A stretch of DNA of 64,000 bases from Dichetophora obliterata (Eukaryota; Arthropoda; Insecta; Diptera; Sciomyzidae), in NCBI GenBank assembly GCA_963920525.1, contig OY986436.1, positions 79,205,630-79,269,629 of the forward strand, given 5' to 3'. Numbering within the stretch: position 1 is the stretch's first letter; the number at the start of each line of letters is the position of its first letter. This document shows, in pieces, positions 10,544 to 22,756 of this stretch. A program made the position numbers and the translations under genes. The notes beneath the pieces are model-generated. The model did not search any database. It was not told the DNA's origin and worked only from the letters and a program-made list of their open reading frames with translations.

Positions 10544-13500
10544 TAAAGAAATGCATTTTTTTAGAATTATGAAACATAAAAATAATTGTATGGTTTGGCC
10601 AGAATTTAATTTTAATGCAATCTTGGAATGGTAGTATTTTAAGTCTCAAAAGCATTGAAATTCATTGCAAAACATCTAACCGTGTAACATTCCCTAACAT
10701 TTTAGGTTAAAAAAATCAAAAGCTGATTTTTTTTAAGTACTAATACAGAATTTATTACTTGTTTTCAATATACTTATAGCAAATACTTTTAGTATTTTGT
10801 TTCTATCTTTGAATTAACATGAAATAGTCTTTTCATATTTTTGTCTATGACGCTTTTCATAACTTACAAGTATTACTTTAACTTTCATGAGTCTCTTTTC
10901 ATCATGAGTTTTTCGAACCTTTTCTAGCAAAATTCCACCAAATTTAAAAATGATCGGCATTACACTTCCAAATTTCCATTTTCAAACTTACAAAAAAAAA
11001 CTATCGAAAAAACTATCGATTATTAAAATTTACTCAACTAATTAAAGAGTTATTCTTAGTAATTCCAAAATGCATTGGTATAGAGGCTTTCAAAAGTGAA
11101 CATTTTTAATTTAATTTTAAAAGTGTAAATTTAAAAAATACTCAAAATAAGCTAAAATAATGAAATGTAAATTGTTTGTATTTAATGAGTTGTTATAAAA
11201 AAAACAAACGCAAGCACATGCAGTTGCACTTAAAAAATATATGATGAAATGAATTATATAAACATTAAAATATTACAATGTATATGTATAAAATAATTAC
11301 ACACCGACAAATAACCATGTTAATATAAATGGCATTTAAATAACGAGCATTAACTAAGCTCGAACTACTTTAAGTTGTAAGTTAACTTCAATTAAGAAGT
11401 CAAAAATGGATTAAGCTGAAAAACTGAAAACAAATACTTAAGATAATGCAGTTAATTAAACTATTACTTAAAACAAAAAATACATAATAATGTCTTCCGG
11501 TTAGCATGAAAAAGCATGAAAAAATAAAAAGTTACAATATAATTACTGTATAGTATTGCTAAGCAGCTAATGTGTAAAAAATATCAAAATTTAACTTTAA
11601 CTTATAATTGCTAGATTTACAAGCAACACTTACTAAATTATTTAAATTGATTATAATTAGGCATATCTTAAAGGTATTCAGATGAATTGTGTTTAAGTTT
11701 TTAGAATGAAAGATCAAAATATTTCAATCTTTGCAGACTTCTAACATCCATATCAAATATTTTGTATCCACAATTTAATTTAGTATCAATATTGGTTATG
11801 TACTCAACAGTCAACAAATGAAAACAGAACTTATTGGTTAAATGCTGAAGTATAACTTGTTATTATCTTTTATCGTACATATTTACAAACGTCCTTCCTA
11901 TGAATTATTACGTATTGCTAAAATTTTCCTGAATGTGAAACAAGTCGATGTTTAATTGTTAAGGAAGGTTGCTGATACTCGTTGCAGCTTGCAGTGTCCG
12001 GTTAGGAAAGGGTAAGTCAGATTTATTATATTTTAAGAAATGCATATAACAGGAAATATAGTACACATAAAAAATTTAATAAGGCTTTATTTGGGCTAGC
12101 TCAGAAAAGAGAATTTTAAGGCTAAATGTTAAAAACATTTTGCTTATGTCTTCTCTTTTATCTCCTAAATCAAGTATAATTTTTATTTAAGACCTTTAGC
12201 ATAGCTGTTGCAAAATATTATGCCCACAAAAGCAACAATATTGTCCCATTAAAATATACCAATGGGTTAGAGTACCCTCTTAAAGTGTAAAATGCAGTAC
12301 AATTCTGGAACGGTTATTGATATCAGTTCCGTGATTCCAACAAATAATGTTTGCAACGTCTTATCTACAACTTTGCAAAACATTATATTCTATAAAAACT
12401 TACATCTAAGGACATGTAAGAGCTTTTATCACAGTTTTTTTTTTATCACAATAGACAACTTTAATTTTTTTCTGTAAATTCGGTTTTATTTTTAAATGTT
12501 TTTCAAAAGTATATGTACATTGGGAGTCCACAATAAAAAAGTTATCATTGCCACCGGCTAAAAGTGAACCTTAATCTATTTTATGATGATTCCCAAAATC
12601 GTATAATCGTATAAAAAAAAATATTTTTTGTATGTCACGATAACCGCCAATGAGCTAAACCATTTTAAAAAAACATACAAAAATAATTTCTTCTGTGGAG
12701 GTCGAGACAGCTTAATGTTCATTAGAGAGGCCCCGAATTTTTTTTTTTTTGGTAAATGCTTTAGTTTCAACGAAAATAATTGTTACATTTGACCATAAAA
12801 CCAACGTCTAAAATTTTTAAGCCGGTTGAAAAAGTATAAAACGTGCCTCATTGATCAGTTTTTTATGAAAATTGCATTATTTTCTTGTTATTTAAGGAAA
12901 AAATCGCTGAAATCCAGTGAAATGTAATTTATATATTTCCTTACACTTTCCAAATGGAGCGATTACGTTGAAGAACCAAGCTCATTTTTTTGTTTGCCTA
13001 TCTTGTGTATACCTACTCCCATCGTCGCTTACTGTGTAAGGTAAATATCATCAGAGTTTTAGTGGCCATGTCCGAACGAATGTAATTGAGAATTGTAACA
13101 GTCTTTGGAGGCCCCGCAGCTACATTGTTTTTAAGAAATAATTGGTTACGTCATGTGTCCATTTACCACTAGGAAGATGTAGCGTTGTTGAAACTTCCCC
13201 TCAGAAGTGCTTGTCACTGCAGCAAAAGCACTTTCCAGAGTTGAACAAACTCATATAATGCATTTGTTTTTATGCCACTCGCAGAACTTATAAGCTTTAT
13301 GTATGTGTACTTGAAGCGATTTCATTTTAACCTGAATATAATCATGTGGCGATTGGATTTTCGATTTTAGTATTTTTGTGAAACCTCAATAATGGATAGT
13401 GCATGAAAATATCAAACATTTTGCCTACAGCGATACCTCTCGACAAATTGCTGAAGTCAAAACACTGGGTTGAAATTTCCTAAGTCAGCTAGTCAGTGAG

Positions 13501-13600
13501 TCTTGGCCAGGCTAACATTGTGAGTGGTTGTCATGTGAACAATTATTTCAGATAAATCAGATTTCACCAGAGAACAAAGGGAGGAAGAGAACTCGTTGAT
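10544..13600. other. AT-rich spacer, no gene seen
   Basis: No ORF with a recognisable motif. At about 12577-12680 there is a diverged copy of the TATGATGATTCCC module that also forms the inner arms of the palindromic element at 35.6-37.9 kb. The remainder shows nothing that can be supported. Confidence 0.5.
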
Positions 13601-14600
13601 GCAACAAATTTGCCAATTAAACACAAACACCAGCAAATCATGAACACACACATAAACACCTACAAGCAGAAGAACCTATGTCTGTTTCTGTTTTTGTTGC
13701 TGTTGTTGTTGTTGTTGCTGATGATAACATGCTGCAAATTATGCAAACAAAGGCATGACTGCCAAAACGCCCACCACACCGCCGCTGAGGCTACGTCTTA
13801 AATAGATGAATACGGCATATGTGTGTGTATGCGTGTGCTTTACATATTGTATGTATTCATTTTAAGCTGCATCCTGACTGAATCCTTGCTGCCTTCACTC
13901 GCTCTAGCAATTACAATGGCAACCATGCGTTGTTTTTGTGTAGCAACCAGCCTCAGCCTTAGCCGCAGTAGCAACAATTGCAAGTTGCTCGCTAGCACGG
14001 CACATAATGCAACAACAGAAGTAGCAATACTGACCGTGTTGGCGTTTTATGCAACGCCTTTTCACTGTAACACCCAAAAGCTTATCAAATATGAGTGGAC
14101 AGACAACGATAAGAATTAAGCCTTCAAGTGCAACAGCAACAAAAACAGCAACAGCATCGTCAGCACTTGCCGCAGCAGCATCTCCCATTGCATTTAGTAT
14201 GCAGTAATGCAAGTGGCACAGTTTGAATGCAACTTAAATGCATTAGTTTTTGTGCAGCTGCAGGACATAGAGACAAGCATAACTGTTAAAAAAAAGTAAG
14301 TCACCCTACCGCGGCTCTCCTGCACCTTTTGTAATGCATTGCATATCAGCACAAAAGCATAAAATGTGCATTAAAGATTATGTTTCTGAATTCCTCCACT
14401 AACTCACCAACCCATCCACCAACACCAATGCAGGTATGTTTAATCATAAGTACGTTTTTCTATATGGCGCTGAATTTGGCACATAGATGTGTCGTAATAA
14501 CAACAAAAACAGAAAAATTAATGTTGCGCCTCCCACTTAAAACCTGTAGACAACAAACTCTGCGCTAATACACCAACTCAAGCGCAGTATCAGCAATATG
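13600..14600. other. CAA/CAG-rich host-type spacer
   Basis: GTTGTTGTTGCTGTTG-type runs (13690-13720) and scattered CAACAGCAACAAAAACAGC (about 14130-14155) occur here. The base composition is less AT-rich than the surroundings. Short reading frames on both strands (for example 13823-14119 plus and 13904-14212 minus) overlap each other and lack motifs. This texture is typical of intronic or regulatory DNA near fly genes, but no exon is supported. Confidence 0.45.
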
Positions 14601-14933
14601 CGTTAAGGCAGCTGTGTCATGACGTAGCTCAATTTGCTTGATTCCTCTTTTAACAGGACTTTAATCAAAGCAGTAACGGTTTTTTATATCGTTAGTTGGC
14701 GAAAACTGTAATTTTCTATGAACGTGGCGATATATCTTATTTTCTTTAAACGATAACGACAACGATTATTATTGTTAAATTATTGGGAATTCCACTACTG
14801 GATAGCGAGTTGAGCTATAAGAAAAATGTTTTGAGTGTGGTGAGTTTAATATCGCATTGAATAATGTAAGGAGTAAGCTCAGATAAGCCTCACTCATAAA
14901 TAAAAACATTATATCAATGAAAGTATGTAGATA

Positions 14934-15791
14934 AGGGTGTCCCAAAAAATAATTTTATTTTTTTGCTCAAGCTTTCTTTGAAAGCTTAAGAGGTCAAGTA
15001 TTTTTGAGATTTTTTGCAGATTTTTTGGAAGAGGTTTAGTGGTGGCGCTAATTGGTTTTTCCCTAAAAATAAGGTTTTTCGGAGATTTTTCAAACTCCAA
15101 GCAAAATTTCGAACTGGTGTATTTATCTGTTTTTATGTAACTTGAAAAATACACGTCTCATTTTTAACAAAGGCAAATTTACTGTAAAATGAAGGTCTCA
15201 AATAATTTTTGGAACTAGTTCATAATAATGTTAACTTACCGATGATTAAAAATGTTTACTATATTTTGTTGAATGAAATAAAATGCCTTGTTAAAATTCA
15301 AAAAATTTTCAGGTAACGAAAAAGTTTTAAAGGCTTTAACTTTGAAACGGCAGTAATATCAAAAATACTTATATTTTACCATTATTCAAACTGTATCACT
15401 ACATTTTTCATTTTAATAGAATTTTTAAAAGTTATGAAGCGTTTTTTAAAAAATTTACATAAATGTTACGAAAAAATGCAATATGTGACACCCAAATGAC
15501 AAAAAAGTTTGCCAAAACTTCTGATTTATGTACATTAAAGTAAAATTTGGACATTTTTCTTTCGAAATGACGACTCAAAGACTTAGAAAATTTCTGTTTT
15601 TGACCAACTTTTGCTTGGAGTTCGAAAAATCTCCGAAAAACCTTATTTTTAGGGAAAAACCGATTAGCGCCACCACTAAACCTCTTCCAAAAAATCTGCA
15701 AGAAATCTCAAAAATACTTGACCTCATAAGCCTTCGAACAAAGGTTGATCAACTATTAAATTCGAAAAAAAATATTCTTTTGGGACACCCT
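14934..15791. mobile_element. Palindromic element with AGGGTGTCCCA ends
   Basis: The left arm (14934-15115) and right arm (15612-15791) are inverted copies over about 180 bp, sharing GGTTTAGTGGTGGCGCTAAT-type text. They end in AGGGTGTCCCAAAA beside TA. The first eleven bases equal those of the DD41D element at 18299-19594 after its first A, so a DD41D-type transposase may have moved it. The opposed ORFs at 15432-15701 and 15528-15806 are artefacts of the palindrome. Confidence 0.85.
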
Positions 15792-15799
15792 AATGTAGG

Positions 15800-16900
15800 T
15801 ATATGATTTATCTAAAGAAGTTTATTCTTATAAAGTGGATCAATATTTATTGATAATAAATTCATTTCAAAGCGTTTCATCAGAGCAAAACATTCACCAT
15901 AAATAAACAATTCTAATTTTTCAAGCATTTAGGAATAATGTTTTTCGTTCAAGGTTGATACAGCATTCAAACGTTTCAGGTGTATCAACGCAATAACACA
16001 ATTTAGTGCTGCAACACAATAATGCAATGCAATGCTGCGTTACCCATTTCAACAAGTCTGTTCAGTTAGCCAGCGGCAAATTTTAAGTTTTTTTAATAGT
16101 CACTTGAAAAGATTGCATTCGACGTTTTACTCTCAAAGCCAGTGTTTTATTGCACTTTAGTTTGCGACAAAAAAATTACCAAAATAATTCAACTCGGTAC
16201 TCTCAAGTGTCAGCAGCAGACTTGGACCCAAAATGTGAACAACATGTAATCGATGCTAGTTAACGTATTTACGAAAATTTCTTCCTGTTTTTATAAGGAC
16301 AAACAAATTATACGGATATATTTTTTTATTTAAAGACTTTAAGTTAAAGTCAACAAATAAAAACCACGCTTTAACAACTTTTTATACTTTGTCTTCTTTG
16401 TTTATTTGAACGTACTGATTAGTATGGTAAATTTAATAGAAGGGCTAAATTTTATTTTCAGTTTATCGGAAGTTTATTTTTGTCACTTACAGAAATTCCA
16501 AAAGTGTCCTTAAGTGGTGGTTAAAATATCATTACCTTATGATTTATTTCAATATTATTTAAATAAAAACTGCTTATTTATGTTTTAAACTTGATTAAGA
16601 AAGGATGAATTATTAACTACTTTTCGGTTTTAGAGAGAAGTTGTGCGGCAAAGTTTCTGGATAAATAATTTCCACTAATTATTCAAGGGCACAATTTAAG
16701 CCTATGTCAATCACGAGCATCTATAAATCTATGTCTATATCTTTCTATACTATTATATAAAACTGAAGTGAAAATTTAAAGTTACGACTTTAATCCAAAA
16801 GCACTGGGCCGATTTTTATGAAAAAAATTTTTAAGGGGTATTTTTTCTTTCTAAATTTTAATAAAAAGTATATTTAATTCATTAAGTTATTTAAGAAATC
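15800..16900. other. Spacer with a short TATATAAAA/GAAGTG repeat fragment
   Basis: No gene. At about 16745-16850 a fragment reads ATTATATAAAACTGAAGTG, then a GGGCCGATTTTTATGAAAA block. Similar text recurs near 33680 and 34980-35035, marking a dispersed short repeat family. Confidence 0.5.
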
Positions 16901-18298
16901 ATCCCAGCTGCCACGAAATCAGTGTTGCCAGAAAAGGGAATTGTCCCCGTTTTGCGGGAATTTTCAATCCAAAAGGGAAAACGTTAATAACACTCTTAAA
17001 AATGGAGCGAAATGGGGTTCACCGCATTTTTGTGCAAATAGAGTAATTTCGTCACAAAATCAACAACTTAAGTTATGAGTTTTTAAACATCTTATAAGAA
17101 AAACACTTTGTAATTATTTTTATTAAAAAATTTTTTTAATGATGAAAAAAAACTTGTGTACATCAAAATACATATAATAAAGTATGTTTTGAATTTTTTG
17201 TTTTTTTTTTTTGTTTGTTTAGACATACTTTTTCGAATCCAAAAAGGTGCCAACGATTTTTTAGCTTTTACAAACAGGTGCCTGAAAAATTTTTTAGTTC
17301 ATCTAAATGATAGTAGTTGAAACTATAAGATTACGTATAATCAGCCAACTAACCCTCATACCTGTTTGTGGCGCCATTTTCAAAACAAAAATTGAAAAAT
17401 TACTCCATTTTTAACATTTCTAACGCTTTCAAAATTCGAGTTTTATCAGTTTCAGCTCAAACGGACTTTTTCGTTAATCTTTGGTACCGTTTTAAGAAAT
17501 CCTGAAATTTTTAACATGAATTCTACCAACAAATAATAATAATTTCATATAAATTTTTTCAATTTAAGATGATCCCTCAAAGGCAATTTTTATACCGTTC
17601 CCTCTATCAAAGAAAATAATATAAAAGTATTTCAAAAATTTATTATCGGTTTTGTTTTAATAACTCATAATTTATATGTGTTAAAAAATAAACAGAGCTT
17701 TCAATTTCTTTAACATTTTTTCTTCTAATTTTTTTAATAAATTAAAATAAAAATAATGTTTTATATAAAAAAAAATTTATTTTTAAATATAACATTTAAA
17801 TATTAATTCTTCTATTTTTTTAAGGTAGCCCATTGCTGCGCAATATTATCTAAGTTAATGAGATCAACTTTGTCCTTTTCCGACGTGAGTCACTTTGCGT
17901 GGTTCTTAAATAATTTTTAGCTAATTTTAATTTGCTGAACATTCTCTCATTTCCTGCAACAGTAACAGACGCTGTGCACAGCAAACGCAACATTTTGTTA
18001 ACTGCAGGAAGCGATTTTTTTATTGCATTCTGAAATATTAGCTGTACCCGATAGAGTTTCTACGCCTTCGCATAGATCAGAGAATACTTCAAATTTCGCT
18101 TTCAATTGAAGTGAATCCAACAAACAATTTTTTGGTAACAATTTTATTGATTCTAGAATTCGCTATTGGGTCAAGCTAGTAGAAGATAGAATTGGATTAA
18201 AGAGTTCATACAGAGGCTTTATTGTTTCTAAGAAACTGCGTAATTTATCTCGCATCAGTAAGGTTTTCTTATCCAATACAAGTTTAAATTCTCTTCTA

Positions 18299-19594
18299 AA
18301 GGGTGTCCCATCAAGAGCGCAATTTTTAAATTTTAAATAAAACACAGATATTTAAAAAAAAAACGTGAAACTTTATTATATCGTAAAGTAGACAGAATGA
18401 GGTTATGTATGGAACAATATATCGTGCAGATGGCCGCCGCGGCTTTGCTGGCATACACGCGATCTTTTAATGAAATTTTCAATGGCCGGTTTGCATAAAT
18501 GCTGCAGTATTTCATTAATGCAGCGTCCAATTTCCTCTTTTAAGGCTTGAATCGTCGTCGGCTTATTCGCGTAAACCATCGACTTCAAAAAACCCCAAAG
18601 AAAAAAATCTAATCGCGTTAAATCGCACGATCTAGGCGGCCAATTCTGATCTCCAAAACGTGAAATAACGCGATCGGGAAATGACTGTTGCAGCAATTGA
18701 ATTGTTTATCTGGCTGTATGACATGTGGCGCCGTGTTGTTGGAACCACATGCCCTCCACATTCATTTCTTCAATTCTAGGCAAGAAAAAACTGGTTATCA
18801 TTTCACGATACCGAACACCATTACGCGCTTTACCTGCCTCATTTTCATAAAAAAAGGTCCAATGATTCCTTCAGCCCAAAAACCACACCACAAAGTGACA
18901 CGTTGAGGATGCATTTGCTTCTCGTGAATCACACGAGGATTTTCCTCACCCCAAATGCGACAATTCTGCCTATTGACGAAGCCATCAAGATGGAAATGGG
19001 CCTCGTCACTGAAGATGATTTTAGCGGCAAAATCAGCATTTTCATGTTGTCTCTCCAATACCCAATTAACGAACTCCCTTCGCTGTCCATGGTCAGCTGG
19101 CTTCAGTTCCTGAGTCAATTGAACTTTGTATGCATGAAGATGCAAATATTTCGTCAAAATTCGCTGCATAGTGGATTTGGAGACACCAATTTGCTGAGCT
19201 CGGTGTCGAATTAAGGTGGATGGAGTTTGAGCGACATCATCATGTACAGCTGCGACATTTTCGGTCGATCAACCTGGTCGAAGGCGCGTTGTTGTCTTTA
19301 CATCACTAACAGACCCAGTTTCGGCAAATTTATCCATTAATCTCTTTACAGTTGACTCTTTTGGAGCATTATTGTGACCCCAAATTGATCGCAATTTGCG
19401 AACTGTAGCCGCAAAACTTTCACCATTTTGCTAAAACAATTTCACATCGAGAATGCGTTGTTCATTCGTGTAGCGCTCCATTTTTACTAACCTCGTATCT
19501 TCTACTAGCAAACAATAACAATTGTTCAAATGTCAAACAATGACACTTCGAATGGCGCCAAATTTAAAAATTGCGTTCTTGTTGGGACACCCTT
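18299..19594 (-). mobile_element. DD41D mariner (rosa-like) element with intact ends
   Basis: Inverted ends AAGGGTGTCCCATCAAGAGC (18299) and AAGGGTGTCCCAACAAGAAC (reverse complement from 19594) extend about 35 bp. TA duplications lie at 18297-18298 and 19595-19596. The length of 1,296 bp is typical for the group. It sits inside the hAT transposase gene and is therefore younger than the hAT element. Confidence 0.95.
18403..19481 (-). pseudogene. DD41D mariner transposase, stops and a mutated catalytic Asp
   Basis: ATG at 19481-19479 begins MERYTNEQRILDVKLF. The frame runs to a stop at 18403 with in-frame stops (after KLF, after RLRPG and in the ATCHTAR segment). The first catalytic Asp is in FSDEAHF (about 19010). 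The second should be in QQDGATCHTA but here reads QQHGATCHTA (GAC to CAC, near 18732). The third is in RSCDLTRLDFFLWG; 41 residues separate the second and third positions, giving the DD41D signature. It carries a C-terminal RGGH motif. Inactive as it stands. Confidence 0.9.
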
Positions 19595-21102
19595 TATAAA
19601 AACAGTTCATCGAAAAATAAGCCGCGTTGGCATTGTTATCATCCAAACGTTTCGGCGCAAAACGACGGCAATGACGAATTGAGAATTCCTTTTCAGCATC
19701 AACATTAAAGATTTTAACAATGCAACAGCACTACTAATTAGGTTATCCGTACCTTCAGAGTACGAATTTATTTTTTCTAATGATTTAAGGGCACAAGAAA
19801 TAAATTTCATAGCATCTAAAATATTCAGGTCAACGGCTTCAAGAGATTCAGTCAGGAGTTTCATTTTTACTAGCACATTTTTCTTAAAAACAAGACTTAT
19901 ATGACCCCATTGTCAAACTATTTTGACTCCATTTGTCAAATTTTTCAGAGCCTTGGGACATTTCGTTTAGAACATCAACAATGACATAAAGCGATGCCCA
20001 TATAGATTGCAATGCTTCAGCACGCGCTGTCCATCTTGTTTTTGACAAGTTACGCAACTTTATCGCATTTACAATATCCAAAAGTTTTCTTATTAAAAGT
20101 GAATACCGTTTGTACTGGATGAAAAAAAGACATAAAGCTCTTAAAATATTGCAAACATATCAACAATAATATGACTAGACTCACAGCCGTGTTCTACAAA
20201 AGTACTCATACGATGTGCTTGGCATGGAATATATGATATCTTTCGACCAAGTAGATCAGAAAGTTTTTGTTGGGCTCCATATAGAACACCTGACATACTA
20301 CCTGACAGAGTAGTAATATAGGTAAAAGTAGTAGAAATTATATCACTTACGCTTACTTAAAAAAAGACGGCAAGATAACAAAATCGGTAAATAACCTTTT
20401 TTCAATAGTTGGACTAAATCCTTTAAATTCATTATTTGTTTATTATAATTGTATTTAAATTTAAATGCTAAGTCTATGAAATTAAAGATTTTACATCAGA
20501 GTTCTTGAGCTAAGAAAATTTCTTTAAATATGTTGGCCGATGTCGATAGTCATTAAATATCTTATTACAACTGATGGGTGTTTATGGATAATAATTTCAA
20601 TCTCAGAAAGTTCTACAAAAATGTATTAATTAGATTTTAAAAAAGGCAATATGTGTGACGACTGAGTAAACCTTTGCGGACTTGGGCTTGTTTTTTCCAT
20701 TTATTTTTTCAACTTTTTGACAAGGTATTTGTATCAAGGACTGTTATCATTAAGCTATATCCAAAAACTTAAGCATTAATCATTATGTTATGATTTTCAA
20801 GTTTTTGCTCAGATATATAAGTATAAATTTGATTTGATCTTTTAAATCTTAAATAGAAATTGCCTTTTCATTAATATTTTTTTGGTCAAACAAAAATATT
20901 TTTTCGGTTTTTAGTTTTGGTCAAGGACACGGTTGCCCAATTATACTAAAAATTTTTTCCATTTGATCCAATTTTCTCTTTTACATTACTATGCGTTACT
21001 ATTAACGTACTTTTTTAACAAAATTTATGCTACTTTTCTGAACTTTTGCTGCATTTTGTCACAAAGGAACACTGGTTTCGTTTACAACAATTCAACGCTG
21101 AT

Positions 21103-21310
21103 ACGACTTAAAATGAGTTGGCCGACTGAAGTTTGTTTAAGGTACGACTGAAAGTGAGTTGTCCGAATGAAGTTTGTCTTAGATACGACTTAAAATGAGT
21201 TGGCCGACTGAAGTTCGTTAAAGGTACGTTTGAAAGTGAGTTAGCCGGGTTAAATTCGTTTAAGGTACGACTAAATGACTTATGAAATGAAATAGCCGAC
21301 TAAAGTTGGT
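21103..21310. repeat. 41-bp tandem array, four to five units
   Basis: Units begin at 21103, 21144, 21185 and 21226, each close to ACGACTTAAAATGAGTTGGC followed by CGACTGAAGTTTGTTTAAGG. A fifth, degenerate unit follows at 21267. It lies inside the large hAT element and may be its internal minisatellite. Confidence 0.85.
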
Positions 21311-22005
21311 TTTTATTATGAAAATGGCAATAAAAGGTACGACTAGATTTGATGCGTTCATAATTATTGTTTATAAAAATCAATATTTTAAATTTTGTTG
21401 TGTTCCTATTTAATTAAAAAATCTGAATTTATTTCGACTTAGAATATAGATCACTAAGAAATATTGATTGATTAAATAAACTTACACAACATGTGCAAAA
21501 TTTTTTGCATAATATTTTAACCCTAGAACTACAAACCCATTTATTTTACCTGTAAACTATAAACCGGGATATTTACCCCACGGGTTTCTTCTTCGTATAA
21601 TTGTTCTGAAAGCAGTAATCTGACTCATAAGAGCATGCATATTTTTGTTTTTCACGCTAAAGAGAATGGTTAAGAGCCAATTAAATTTGGTCATGGTTTG
21701 GTTGGTGAAGAATCGATTTAAATAGCAAAAAGACTGTAAAACGGTCAAACCGTTATTTTACAAACAAAAATTTATAACTTTACTTCTAAACAACCGAATA
21801 GAAAAATCTATTTATTTGAGACTCTAAAAATTTTTAAAAAAATAAGGATCTTATAGGGGTGTTTTTTAGCTTTATGAGAAGTTTAGATAGTTGCTGTCTA
21901 TGGCTTGACAGTCGAATGTCAAACTGTGTTGACATTTATGTTCAGTTAGCATTGGCTATTTATCAAAAACGTTTAATGCCAGCACAACACTTTTAAATTG
22001 TGTAA

Positions 22006-22677
22006 ACTTACTTTGAAAAAAATAAATCTGTTCGCGAAGTTCATAGAGCACTTCGTCCATTTTACGGTCAACATAATCGACCTAGTGAGCAAGCAATTGG
22101 CTTCGTCAATAAGCAAAATTGCCGTATATGGGGCGAAGACAATCCTCAAGCCATTTACGAATCACCATTACATCCATTAAAATTTACTGTTTGGTGCGGC
22201 TTACACGCTGGCGGCATCATCGGTCCTTATTTATTTCGAAATGAGGAAGAAGCTGCCGTTACGGTGAATGGCGAGCACTATCGAGCCATGCTGACTGATT
22301 TTTTGTTTCCAAAAATTAATCAGCTAAACATCGACGACATTTTGTTCCAGCAAGACGCCACAACTTGCCACACAGCGCGCTTAACCAGCAATTTATTGCA
22401 ACACCAATTTGGTGACAGTTTTATTTTCAGAAGTGGTCCTGTTAACTGGCCACCTCGTTCGTGCGAATTAATGCCTCCCGATTACTTTTTATGGGACTAT
22501 GTTAAGTCATTGGTTTATGCCGACAAACCAGCAACTCTTGAAGCGTTGGAAACCAATATTCAAGACACCATTGACGCCATACGGCCAGATTTATTGGCAA
22601 AAGTAGTGAAAAATTGGACTGATCGATTGACTATGCAACTCTTAGCGCGACGGACATATGCCGAAAATCATATGTGA
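22006..22677 (+). pseudogene. DD41D transposase with an in-frame internal deletion
   Basis: The frame is open from just after a TAA at about 22003 to the stop at 22677, far upstream of its first ATG (22264). It begins TYFEKNKSVREVHRALR (first helix-turn-helix) and goes straight from HNRPSEQAI to GFVNKQNCRIWG. That removes the second helix-turn-helix and the first catalytic Asp (about 110 residues compared with the copy at 55.2 kb) without breaking frame. The rest is well preserved: LFQQDATTCHTA with the second Asp, RSCELMPPDYFLWDY with the third at a spacing of 41, and a normal C-terminus. The start is lost: the codon before TYF is a stop (CAA to TAA type change). Confidence 0.85.
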
Positions 22678-22718
22678 AATAAGCCCATGAAATTATCTAC
22701 CAGATTATAATAATAAAA

Positions 22719-22756
22719 ATTCATTCCAACAATATTTCTGTCTTGTTGGAATGAAT
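22719..22756. repeat. Perfect 14-bp hairpin
   Basis: ATTCATTCCAACAA, a 10-base loop, then TTGTTGGAATGAAT. It lies about 40 bp after the transposase stop; it could be a transcript-end structure or chance. Confidence 0.6.

Larger units (their letters stand above)
17860..20340 (-). pseudogene. hAT transposase (ZMYM1/DUF4371-like), split by a DD41D insertion
   Basis: Reverse-strand pieces in order: a GSMSGVLYGAQQKLSDLLG segment followed by PCQAHRMSTFVEHG (about 20310-20180), LRNLSKTRWTARAEAL (about 20055-20008), SLEKINSYSEGTDN (about 19780), then the DD41D insertion. After it come FKNCALDGTPFRREF (about 18320) and the C-terminal dimerisation block LPAVNKMLRLLCTASVTVAG with FSKLKLAKNYLR (about 18010-17900). 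These match the order in ZMYM1-like hAT transposases: catalytic core, then the hAT dimerisation region. Several stops and shifts are present, and no N-terminal zinc finger could be found between 20400 and 23500. Confidence 0.8.

Noticed and set aside
15432..15806. Opposed frames of about 90 residues
   Set aside because: They mirror each other because the DNA is a palindrome.
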